The position numbers and the translations under genes were made by a program. From contig JAUVEQ010000218.1 in assembly GCA_030594725.1 (NCBI GenBank), forward strand, positions 1-5,424: a DNA stretch of 5,424 nt. The letters are read 5' to 3'. The notes under the pieces were generated by a model. The model had not been told where the DNA came from, made no database searches, and was given only the letters and a program-made list of their open reading frames with translations. Shown here one piece after another: positions 1-5,069 of this stretch. The stretch is from Methanobacteriota archaeon. GTDB taxonomy: Archaea; Thermoplasmatota; DTKX01; GCA-020343715. The number at the start of each line of letters is the position of its first letter. The stretch's first letter is position 1.

Positions 1-62
1 TAGGCGCCATTTATCGTGCGAGTGACCTCGGCCGACTCCATGAGCCAGTCGATGAGGCTCAT
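1..62 (-). CDS. Start of a small membrane-protein paralogue (partial, runs off the left edge)
   Basis: Twenty complete codons are visible, starting at the ATG at 62-60 and reading MSLIDWLMESAEVTRTINGA, followed by a split codon TA?. The ATG overlaps the stop of the upstream gene as ATGA, and a full-strength Shine-Dalgarno sequence lies 5 bases before it, so the start is well supported. The 20 residues align without gaps to the start of the preceding gene (MSFVEWLTDPVIISRYLVNA): Met1, Ser2, Trp6, Leu7, Arg15 and Ala20 are identical and many other positions are conservative (F/L, V/I, E/D, D/E, I/V, S/T, L/I). I infer a tandem paralogue, translationally coupled to its neighbour and probably also a small membrane protein. 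The split codon could be Tyr or a stop. Tyr is favoured because the paralogue continues with Tyr at that place. Function is unknown. Confidence 0.7.
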   Translation of the reverse strand, partial: MSLIDWLMESAEVTRTINGA

Positions 63-427
63 TCGTCATCACCTCCCTCGTCCTCGGGCTCCGGGTCCCT
101 GTACCTGTCGGCATCGATGATACCGATCCAGTTGGCGAAGACGAAGGTGATGACGAGACCCGACCCACCCTCCGTGAGGGCATGGTAGAGGAGCTCGCCC
201 GAGTTCCCGAGGGCATAGTCGCGAGAACCCGTCAAGAAGAGTGTGACCTCCCATACCAGTCCGATGAGGCCTGCCATGATCCAGAGGAAGAGGGCCATCC
301 ACTTGAATCGCGTGTGGAACGCCAGGAAGATGGCGACAAGGGAGATGACCGCCATCACGATGAAATAGGCATTGACCAGATATCGGCTTATTATGACGGG
401 GTCGGTCAGCCATTCGACGAAGCTCAC
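59..427 (-). CDS. Small integral membrane protein of unknown function, 122 aa
   Basis: I do not recognise the family. The start is a GTG at 427-425. No ATG or other credible start lies upstream in frame, and a TATA box sits 26 bases before the GTG, so the mRNA is probably leaderless. Three hydrophobic helices are visible at about residues 16-37, 43-65 and 88-105, followed by a strongly acidic hydrophilic tail (110-122, mostly Asp, Glu and Gly). Conspicuous polar residues lie in or at the ends of the helices: Trp59-Glu60 in helix 2, Arg69 and Tyr71 in the loop, Glu78, Tyr81-His82, and Glu86-Gly87-Gly88 just before helix 3. Such residues are often functional in small membrane proteins, but no reaction can be assigned. 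It is the first gene of an operon with a paralogue that overlaps its stop by four bases (ATGA). It could be one subunit of a heteromeric membrane complex; this is inference. Confidence 0.85.
   Translation of the reverse strand: MSFVEWLTDPVIISRYLVNAYFIVMAVISLVAIFLAFHTRFKWMALFLWIMAGLIGLVWEVTLFLTGSRDYALGNSGELLYHALTEGGSGLVITFVFANWIGIIDADRYRDPEPEDEGGDDE
68..76 (-). promoter_or_regulatory. Shine-Dalgarno sequence for the downstream paralogue
   Basis: On the minus strand this reads GGAGGTGAT, a nine-base match to the usual archaeal 16S rRNA 3' end (AUCACCUCC). It ends 5 bases before the ATG at 62-60 and lies inside the last codons of the upstream gene. It supports the partial gene at 1-62 being real and translated from the same mRNA. 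Confidence 0.85.
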
Positions 428-449
428 GTTGGGGTGAATGATGGCTCTC

Positions 450-456
450 TAATAAA
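450..456 (-). promoter_or_regulatory. TATA box of the small membrane-protein operon
   Basis: The minus strand reads TTTATTA here, in an AT-rich patch within otherwise GC-rich DNA. Its centre is about 26 bases upstream of the GTG start at 427, so transcription should begin at or within a base or two of the start codon. No Shine-Dalgarno sequence precedes the GTG, which agrees with a leaderless transcript. Confidence 0.6.
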
Positions 457-484
457 TCATTTCGCAACCGTTGGTCCGAAGGTG

Positions 485-572
485 TGGTGCAGGGGGAGGG
501 ATTCGAACCCACGGACCTCTAAAGGACGGGATCTTAAGTCCCGCGCCGTTGGCCAAGCTTAGCTACCCCTGC
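485..572 (-). tRNA. tRNA-Leu (anticodon UAA), CCA encoded
   Basis: The minus strand folds into a class II tRNA. The acceptor stem GCAGGGG (572-566) pairs fully with CCCCTGC (495-489). The D-arm contains the invariant GG. The anticodon stem CGGGA/TCCCG encloses the loop CTTAAGA, giving anticodon TAA at 536-534 and reading Leu UUA. A long variable arm (526-513, with a short CCT/AGG stem) is typical of tRNA-Leu. The T-loop is TTCGAAT. The discriminator is A (488), as expected for Leu, and the next three bases (487-485) are CCA, so the 3' CCA appears to be encoded. In the T-stem, position 50-64 is a T-T mismatch flanked by G-C pairs. No intron is present. The gene lies between the thiolase and the small membrane-protein operon on the same strand and has its own TATA box. 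Confidence 0.95.
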
Positions 573-600
573 TTGGGACCACGTGAGGGATTATTGGTTT

Positions 601-608
601 GAAATATG
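601..608 (-). promoter_or_regulatory. TATA box (box A) of tRNA-Leu
   Basis: The minus strand reads CATATTTC in the AT-rich gap between the thiolase stop codon and the tRNA. Its centre is about 32 bases before the tRNA 5' end, which puts initiation near 578 with a leader of about 6 bases. This fits independent transcription of the tRNA. Confidence 0.6.
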
Positions 609-613
609 TTGCG

Positions 614-1741
614 CTAGGCCATCTCCAGCACCGTCACGAACACGCTGGCGCCGAAGCCACCGATGCTGTGGGCCATGCCGACCGCGGCGTCCACCTGATG
701 ACCCTTGGCCTCGCCCGCCAGCTGCCAGAACACCTCGGCGGCCTGACCCAGGCCCGTGGCCCCAACGGGATGCCCCTTGGAGGTGAGGCCTCCCGAGGGA
801 TTGATGGGAAGCCGACCACCCAGGTCCGTCTCCCCCCGTCTCATGGCATCCAGACCCTGACCGCTACCCAGGAGGCCAAGGTCCTCGGGGTTCGACCACT
901 CCAGGTTGGAGAAGGCATCATGGGTCTCCAGGAGGTGGATGTCCCCGCTCCTGAGGTTCGCCATCCTCAACGCCTGGCTGGCCGCGGCGCTGTTGGCGGG
1001 GAACCCGTCCATCATCCGCCGATCGGCGTACCTCAGGCGGTCCGTGGCGGCTCCGATGCCCGAGATCCTGACCGGTCCCCGGTACTTGGAGGTGAGCACC
1101 ATCGCCACCGCCCCATCGGAGAGCGGCGCGCAGTTGTAGCGCCTGAGGGGTTCGGCCACCATGCGATCGGCCAGGACGTCCTCCCTTCCGAGGTCCTTCC
1201 TCCTATGGGCGTTGGGATTGGACCTGGCGTTCCTGTGGGCCTTCACTGCCAGGTCGGCCAGGTCCTCGTCGGTGGCGCCGTGGCGGTCCATGTAGGCCCT
1301 GGCCATCAGGGCGGTCATGCCCGGCATCGTGAGGCCCAGCGCCCTCTCCTCTGGAGCGGCGATGCGGGACAGGACGCCGGACGCCTCCCTTGGCTCCAGA
1401 TGGGACAGCTTCTCAGCGGCGAGCACCAGGACGGTCTCGTGCTGGCCCGATGACACGGCCCAGAAGGCCACGTGAAGGGCGGCGGCTCCGGTGGCCGGGC
1501 CCGCCTCCACACGGAGGGCGGGGAGGGGGGACAGGCCCAGATGGTCCATTATCTTGGATGAGATGTGGGCCTCGCCGATGGTGCCCATGGGGGACATCGA
1601 GCCGATCACCACCGCATCGACATCGCCCACGTTGGCCCTCTCAAAAGCGGCCTCGGCAGCCTCGTCGGCAAGGCTCCCTATGGATCCCCTGGACCTGCCA
1701 AAGGGCGTCTGGCCAGCACCGGCTACGCGGACCTCCCACAT
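614..1741 (-). CDS. Thiolase-superfamily protein (archaeal SCP2/acetyl-CoA acetyltransferase type), nucleophilic Cys absent
   Basis: This 375-residue protein has the archaeal SCP2-thiolase layout. The start at 1741 gives MWEVRVAGAGQTPFG, matching the usual VAIVGxGxTxFG opening; a longer frame to 1798 adds 19 unrelated residues and is rejected. Family landmarks are His274-Asp-Ala-Phe (HDAF), Glu286-Asp-Leu-Gly, Asn314-Pro-Ser-Gly-Gly, Gly323-His324-Pro325 with VGATG following, and a Gly-Gly-Phe-Gly near the C-terminus. Normal members condense or cleave acyl-CoA using a cysteine in a motif like E-A-A-C-A-T-G. Here it reads E79-A-G-P82-A-T-G, so Pro stands in the Cys position. In archaea such thiolases commonly sit beside HMG-CoA synthase and a DUF35 protein for mevalonate synthesis; neither is next to this copy. 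Membership of the superfamily is secure, but a normal thiolase reaction is doubtful. No Shine-Dalgarno sequence precedes the ATG, so the mRNA may be leaderless. Confidence 0.88.
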   Translation of the reverse strand: MWEVRVAGAGQTPFGRSRGSIGSLADEAAEAAFERANVGDVDAVVIGSMSPMGTIGEAHISSKIMDHLGLSPLPALRVEAGPATGAAALHVAFWAVSSGQHETVLVLAAEKLSHLEPREASGVLSRIAAPEERALGLTMPGMTALMARAYMDRHGATDEDLADLAVKAHRNARSNPNAHRRKDLGREDVLADRMVAEPLRRYNCAPLSDGAVAMVLTSKYRGPVRISGIGAATDRLRYADRRMMDGFPANSAAASQALRMANLRSGDIHLLETHDAFSNLEWSNPEDLGLLGSGQGLDAMRRGETDLGGRLPINPSGGLTSKGHPVGATGLGQAAEVFWQLAGEAKGHQVDAAVGMAHSIGGFGASVFVTVLEMA

Positions 1742-1764
1742 AGGTATCGGAGAACGCCGTGGAT

Positions 1765-1772
1765 GATGATAA
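1765..1772 (-). promoter_or_regulatory. Possible TATA box of the thiolase gene
   Basis: The minus strand reads TTATCATC, 24-31 bases upstream of the ATG at 1741. The match to an archaeal TATA box is weak, but the spacing fits a leaderless transcript and the bases just before the ATG (CCGATACCT) hold no ribosome binding site. Confidence 0.35.
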
Positions 1773-1851
1773 GGGCTTCGAGTTGGCGAATTGTCCACGG
1801 TCCAAGCGGGCCTGGATGCAACGTGACCCTGGCCCCAACGGGATGGGAAGG

Positions 1852-1859
1852 TTTAATTA
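1852..1859 (+). promoter_or_regulatory. TATA box of the PKD surface-protein gene
   Basis: TTTAATTA follows a purine-rich GGGAAGG that could serve as a BRE. Initiation would fall near 1880, giving a leader of about 35-40 bases that contains the ribosome binding site at 1905-1911. The box lies downstream of the longer in-frame start at 1759, which argues for the GTG at 1918. Confidence 0.55.
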
Positions 1860-1904
1860 CACCCTTGGTCATAATTCAGCCAGAGCGTTAGCGAGCGCTG
1901 CCAA

Positions 1905-1911
1905 GAGAGGT
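1905..1911 (+). promoter_or_regulatory. Ribosome binding site deciding the GTG start at 1918
   Basis: GAGAGGT, with core GAGGT at 1907-1911, lies 6 bases before the GTG at 1918. Translation from there begins directly with a signal peptide (MRRITTLSLVLLL). Confidence 0.65.
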
Positions 1912-1917
1912 ATCTTC

Positions 1918-4479
1918 GTGAGACGAATCACCACCCTGTCCCTGGTACTGTTGCTAATCCTGTCCGGTTTCACCCTCCTCGCCCCTCCCGCCGCAGCGGC
2001 ATTCCCACCCCCCGTGGCCGATGCTGGAGAGGACCAGACCGTGGAGGAGGATGAATCCGTGACCCTGGACGGCAGCGGCTCGTTCGACCTGAGCCCTGGT
2101 CAAGAGACCCTCACCTATCGCTGGGACTTCGACTCCAGCAACGGGAGCGGCGACACCGACGCCCGGGGCAAGGTCGTCAAAGTGACCTATGCGGACGCGG
2201 GTTTCTACACCGTCACGCTGACGGTGTCCGATGGTGACTTCGAGGACACCGACACGGCCCGCATCACCGTCATCCCTGTTTCGGTCGACAACACTCCCCC
2301 CGTCGCTATCATCCGCTCTCCGTTACCAGGGGTGTACAACGTCTCGGAACCGATCAACTTCGAGGGTAGCGGCTTCGACGCCGACGATGACCCGCTCTCG
2401 GGCGAGTGGGACTTCGGCGATGGCACGTCCTCCCGGCAGCCCACCACCACCCACACCTACACCGAAGAGGGACCCAGGGTGATACGCTGGAAGGTCACCG
2501 ACGGAGAGGCGAACAACACCGCTCGAATGGTGATAGTCATAGGCGACGCCCCGAACATCCCTGAGGAGAACGACCGACCAGAGGCCGAGTTGAACGCCTC
2601 TAAGACCAACGTGACGGTGGACGAGATCATCACCTTCGATGCCACCGGCTCATCCGACCCGGACGGCGACGAGCTGTCCTTCGAGTGGGATTTCGACATC
2701 TCGGATGGCTTCGACACCGACTCCACCGAGGCCATTGTGAACTGGGCCTACAACGATACGGGTGATTACACCGTCGTGCTCATCGTGCGCGATGGGAACC
2801 AGGGCGGCGTGGCCTATGCTACTGAAGATATCACGGTTGACGAGGAGTCCAACGACCCACCCGAGGCCAACGCGGGCAACGACGCCCAGGTCGAGGTGGG
2901 GATACCCCTCTCCTTCCGCGGTACCGCCAACGACCCCGACGGGGACAACATAACCCTCTACATGTGGGAGTTCGGGGACGGGGACGTGTGGGAGCACAGC
3001 AGTTCTGGCCGGACCAACCACACCTACCGGACGCCCGGAACCTTCACCGCCACGTTCACGGCGGAGGACGAGCGGGGCGAGAGTGGTTCGGACACCCGCA
3101 CCATCACAGTCAACCCACCCCCTGACAAGCCACCAGTCGCCCACGCAGGCGAGGACATGACGGTGCTGCAGGGCGATACCGTGTACTTCCAGGGCAAGGG
3201 CACGGACGACTTCGGCATCGCAAGGTACCAGTGGGACTTCAACAACGATGGCGTCTGGGACTATGACGAGATGACCAACGGGGACACGACCTACACCTAC
3301 CCCGAGGCCGGGACCTATACTGCCATCTTCAGGGTCACCGATGATCCCCGGCCCGGAAACCCGGGACCAGGTCAGACCGATCAGGATTCTCTGATCGTCA
3401 CCGTCTTGAAGAACCAGCCCCCCGAGGCGAGGATAGTCGTGACCACCATATTCGTCCAGACAGGCGAGCTGGTGAGGTTCCAGTCCGACTCCGACGACCC
3501 GGAGGGCGCACGCCTCGTGTACGCTTGGGACCTTGACGGGGACGGCAAGATCGACTCCAACGCCGAGAACCCGACCTGGACCTATCGCCGAGAGGGCGAT
3601 TACATGGTCACCCTGACCGCCACCGATGATCACGGTCAATCCGATACCGACCAGATCACCATCACGGTCAGCCAGACCTACTCGGTGAACGTGGACATAT
3701 CATCACCCATCCGCGACCTCGACCCGGGTGAGACCTTCGCCTTCCGGGCGACCATCTCCAACGATGGCAACGGCAACGACCAGATCCGCGTTTCGCTGTC
3801 GGGGCAGAACTACGCTTGGGCAACCCTGGAGAAGTCGCTGATCTCCTTGAGCGCCACGGAGAAGCAGACCATCACCATCACGGTCGAGGTCCCCCAAACG
3901 GCAATCTCGACCGATGACGCGATCATAACCGTCACGGCCACCTCCAACTACTACACCTCGGCCTCGGACGCCAAGGACATCGAGGTCCATATCAGACAGC
4001 GCTTCGCTATCGGTGCCGCGATGGACGTGAACTCCATCGACATCGAGACCGGCCAAAGCCGCGAGGACATTGCCACGATCACCATCACCAACGACGGGAA
4101 CGGACCCGATTCCTTCAGGATCAGCTTCTCTGGTGACATCACCGGTTACCTGAGGACCAGCACTCCGAAGGTCGACCTGGCTCCGGGCGAGACCCGGGAC
4201 GTCACCATCTCCATCGATGTGGTGGACGGAACGCCCACTGGCTCCGCCATTGGCACCGTCATCGTGTCATCCACCAATTCCGTCGCAAAGAAACAGATGG
4301 ACTTCACTATCAACATCGAGGGGGCCGAAGCGGGCACATCCTCGATCTCCTTTGACCTCTGGACCGTGGTGATCATCGTCGTGGTCCTGGCCGTCGTGGT
4401 CGCCCTGGCCGCGGGGCTGTCCCGTTCCCGCAGGAAGAAGGGGACGAACGGGAAATCGGTCAAGACCACCAAGGCCTAA
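1918..4479 (+). CDS. Secreted, membrane-anchored PKD-repeat surface protein, 853 aa
   Basis: The protein starts at GTG 1918, chosen for the Shine-Dalgarno spacing and the immediate signal peptide. Residues 2-3 are Arg-Arg, 4-22 are hydrophobic, and AAAA at 25-28 offers a cleavage site. Six PKD-type immunoglobulin-like domains follow at about 30-119, 127-208, 220-308, 314-399, 405-497 and 501-585, each with a W-[DE]-[FL] strand and a closing Y-x-x-x-G-x-[YFR] type strand. Two homologous beta-rich repeats lie at about 588-692 and 695-800. One membrane helix (about 814-833) and a Lys/Arg-rich tail of about 19 residues hold the C-terminus in the membrane, so nearly the whole protein is outside the cell. 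It contains no cysteine. Loops such as D538-x-D-x-D-G-x-x-D546 suggest calcium binding. PKD proteins of archaea and bacteria usually act in adhesion, S-layer-type structures or binding to polymers. No enzyme domain is visible, so a structural or adhesive role is inferred. Confidence 0.9.
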   Translation: MRRITTLSLVLLLILSGFTLLAPPAAAAFPPPVADAGEDQTVEEDESVTLDGSGSFDLSPGQETLTYRWDFDSSNGSGDTDARGKVVKVTYADAGFYTVTLTVSDGDFEDTDTARITVIPVSVDNTPPVAIIRSPLPGVYNVSEPINFEGSGFDADDDPLSGEWDFGDGTSSRQPTTTHTYTEEGPRVIRWKVTDGEANNTARMVIVIGDAPNIPEENDRPEAELNASKTNVTVDEIITFDATGSSDPDGDELSFEWDFDISDGFDTDSTEAIVNWAYNDTGDYTVVLIVRDGNQGGVAYATEDITVDEESNDPPEANAGNDAQVEVGIPLSFRGTANDPDGDNITLYMWEFGDGDVWEHSSSGRTNHTYRTPGTFTATFTAEDERGESGSDTRTITVNPPPDKPPVAHAGEDMTVLQGDTVYFQGKGTDDFGIARYQWDFNNDGVWDYDEMTNGDTTYTYPEAGTYTAIFRVTDDPRPGNPGPGQTDQDSLIVTVLKNQPPEARIVVTTIFVQTGELVRFQSDSDDPEGARLVYAWDLDGDGKIDSNAENPTWTYRREGDYMVTLTATDDHGQSDTDQITITVSQTYSVNVDISSPIRDLDPGETFAFRATISNDGNGNDQIRVSLSGQNYAWATLEKSLISLSATEKQTITITVEVPQTAISTDDAIITVTATSNYYTSASDAKDIEVHIRQRFAIGAAMDVNSIDIETGQSREDIATITITNDGNGPDSFRISFSGDITGYLRTSTPKVDLAPGETRDVTISIDVVDGTPTGSAIGTVIVSSTNSVAKKQMDFTINIEGAEAGTSSISFDLWTVVIIVVVLAVVVALAAGLSRSRRKKGTNGKSVKTTKA
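2005..3672 (+). repeat. Array of six PKD-type domains (protein-level repeat)
   Basis: Six tandem domains of about 82-93 residues recur. Most open with a P-[PE]-[VE]-A type strand and contain [DG]-x-D-x-D or S-x-D-P-[DE]-G followed by a W-[DE]-[FL] strand. Domains 2 and 4 have the classic W-[DE]-F-G-D-G, while domains 5 and 6 have aspartate-rich loops instead. The copies are well diverged in DNA, so this is an old array and not a recent tandem expansion. Confidence 0.8.
3679..4317 (+). repeat. Two homologous beta-rich repeats before the membrane anchor
   Basis: Residues 588-692 and 695-800 align at an offset of 110. Both contain N-D-G-N-G-[NP]-D-x-x-R-[VI]-S-[LF]-S-G and a later ...L-[SA]-x-x-E-[KT]-[QR] segment followed by alternating Thr/Ile/Val strands. 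They resemble the CARDB / NPCBM-associated type of extracellular beta-sandwich; the exact family was not established. Confidence 0.7.
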
Positions 4480-4489
4480 CGTTCGTGAT

Positions 4490-4499
4490 GGGTCGACCC
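4490..4499 (+). other. Perfect palindrome just after the surface-protein gene
   Basis: GGGTCGACCC is a perfect ten-base inverted repeat 10 bases after the TAA stop, with CGTG (4484-4487) and CACG (4500-4503) able to extend the stem across a two-base bulge. It could form an RNA hairpin at the transcript end. No T-run follows, so terminator is only one possibility. Confidence 0.35.
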
Positions 4500-4518
4500 C
4501 ACGGGTTTCACGGCAAGG

Positions 4519-4526
4519 TACATATA
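4519..4526 (+). promoter_or_regulatory. TATA box of the regulator-trm56 operon
   Basis: TACATATA, preceded by the purine-rich GGCAAGG. Initiation would fall near 4549, giving a leader of about 10 bases before the ATG at 4559. No Shine-Dalgarno sequence lies in that leader (it reads CGTTCCCTT), so the message is nearly leaderless. Confidence 0.6.
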
Positions 4527-4531
4527 CCCAG

Positions 4532-4551
4532 CGGATTAATCCGGGGCCCCG
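4532..4551 (+). promoter_or_regulatory. Two overlapping perfect palindromes: candidate operator
   Basis: CGGATTAATCCG (4532-4543) and CGGGGCCCCG (4542-4551) are both perfect inverted repeats sharing two bases. They lie between the TATA box and the expected start of transcription, where a bound dimeric regulator would block initiation. ArsR-type proteins bind as dimers to such sites and often control their own gene, and this operon's first gene encodes one. Regulation is inferred from position and symmetry only. Confidence 0.45.
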
Positions 4552-4558
4552 TTCCCTT

Positions 4559-5050
4559 ATGAAACGTATCAAGGTTATTAACGAGCCTACCGAACTAGTG
4601 CCCGTCATGCGGGCCATGGACACGGAGGTTAAAAGGAAGGTCTTCATGGAGGTCTCCAACCGTTGGTGCACCGCCAACGCCATAGAGGACCTCTACGGCC
4701 CGGAGGGGCGTCAGGCCCTCAACTTCTTCGAGAAGATGAAGCTGGTGGAGACCCGGTGGGAGTCCGTGGACTCGATCTCTGAGAAGGCCTACCACACGTA
4801 TTACCTGTCATTCCACATCAACACCACGGTGGCGGTCCAGGACATCGCGGAGGTTCTGGCGGCTGTGGTCATGCCCGACGATGAGTTCGGAAAGCTAGAG
4901 GGGATGATAGTAGAGCGGGTGCAAGATGGAGGACGCTTCGCGGGGGACGTGTCCGAGGAACTGGGGCTATCCCAGATAATGCTGCGCTCCCTGGTCAAGA
5001 GGAGCACCAAGCTGGACTACCGGGGACACCGCGTGGAGATCTCCGAGTGA
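4559..5050 (+). CDS. ArsR-type winged-helix transcriptional regulator, archaeal, 163 aa
   Basis: The protein begins MKRIKVINEPTELVPVMR. A first winged-helix region follows at about residues 20-68 (helices around 22-33, 38-46 and 48-60, then the LVETRWESV wing). A second helix-turn-helix-like segment is at about 127-148 (AGDVSEELGLSQ then a basic recognition-like helix), ending in a wing at 150-162. From memory this matches the archaeal ArsR family of about 160 residues (PF09824), though I could not search. Only one cysteine (Cys37) is present and the metal-binding ELCVCDL motif of metal sensors is absent, so it should not be called an arsenic sensor. The stop is 16-19 bases before the most likely trm56 starts on the same strand, so the two genes probably form an operon. 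Overlapping palindromes at its promoter suggest self-regulation. Confidence 0.8.
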   Translation: MKRIKVINEPTELVPVMRAMDTEVKRKVFMEVSNRWCTANAIEDLYGPEGRQALNFFEKMKLVETRWESVDSISEKAYHTYYLSFHINTTVAVQDIAEVLAAVVMPDDEFGKLEGMIVERVQDGGRFAGDVSEELGLSQIMLRSLVKRSTKLDYRGHRVEISE

Positions 5051-5054
5051 CCAA

Positions 5055-5061
5055 GAGGGGG
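5055..5061 (+). promoter_or_regulatory. Possible ribosome binding site for trm56
   Basis: GAGGGGG lies just after the regulator's stop codon and 5 or 8 bases before the tandem CTG codons at 5067 and 5070. It is a weak match to the archaeal Shine-Dalgarno sequence. The better GAGGTG at 5079-5084 lies too far downstream to serve these starts and has no credible start codon after it. Confidence 0.35.
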
Positions 5062-5069
5062 ACCACCTG

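Noticed and set aside
182..562. Plus-strand frame of 126 codons across the small membrane protein and the tRNA
   Set aside because: It reads through a clearly folded tRNA on the other strand and is very rich in Glu, Asp and His, as expected from the complement of a membrane-protein gene.
599..1453. Open frame of 284 codons on the plus strand
   Set aside because: It lies wholly antisense to the thiolase gene, has no recognisable family features, and its low-complexity Gly/Pro/His/Arg content is what the complement of a GC-rich gene gives.
1742..1798. N-terminal extension of the thiolase to the ATG at 1798
   Set aside because: The added 19 residues are Ser/Pro/Arg/His-rich and do not resemble thiolase N-termini, whereas the ATG at 1741 begins the conserved first strand directly.
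1883..1899. Repeated GAGCG and an AGCG/CGCT inverted repeat in the surface-protein leader
   Set aside because: The stem is only four pairs around an eight-base loop and the repeat is five bases; both are expected by chance in GC-rich DNA.
1759..1917. N-terminal extension of the surface protein to the ATG at 1759
   Set aside because: It would overlap the thiolase's upstream region, place about 53 hydrophilic residues before the signal peptide, and start upstream of the best TATA box (1852-1859).
2650..3639. Open frame of 329 codons on the minus strand inside the surface-protein gene
   Set aside because: It is rich in Val and Gly because it mirrors Asp/Thr-rich PKD codons. It has no promoter or ribosome site that I can see, and the plus-strand protein is clearly real.
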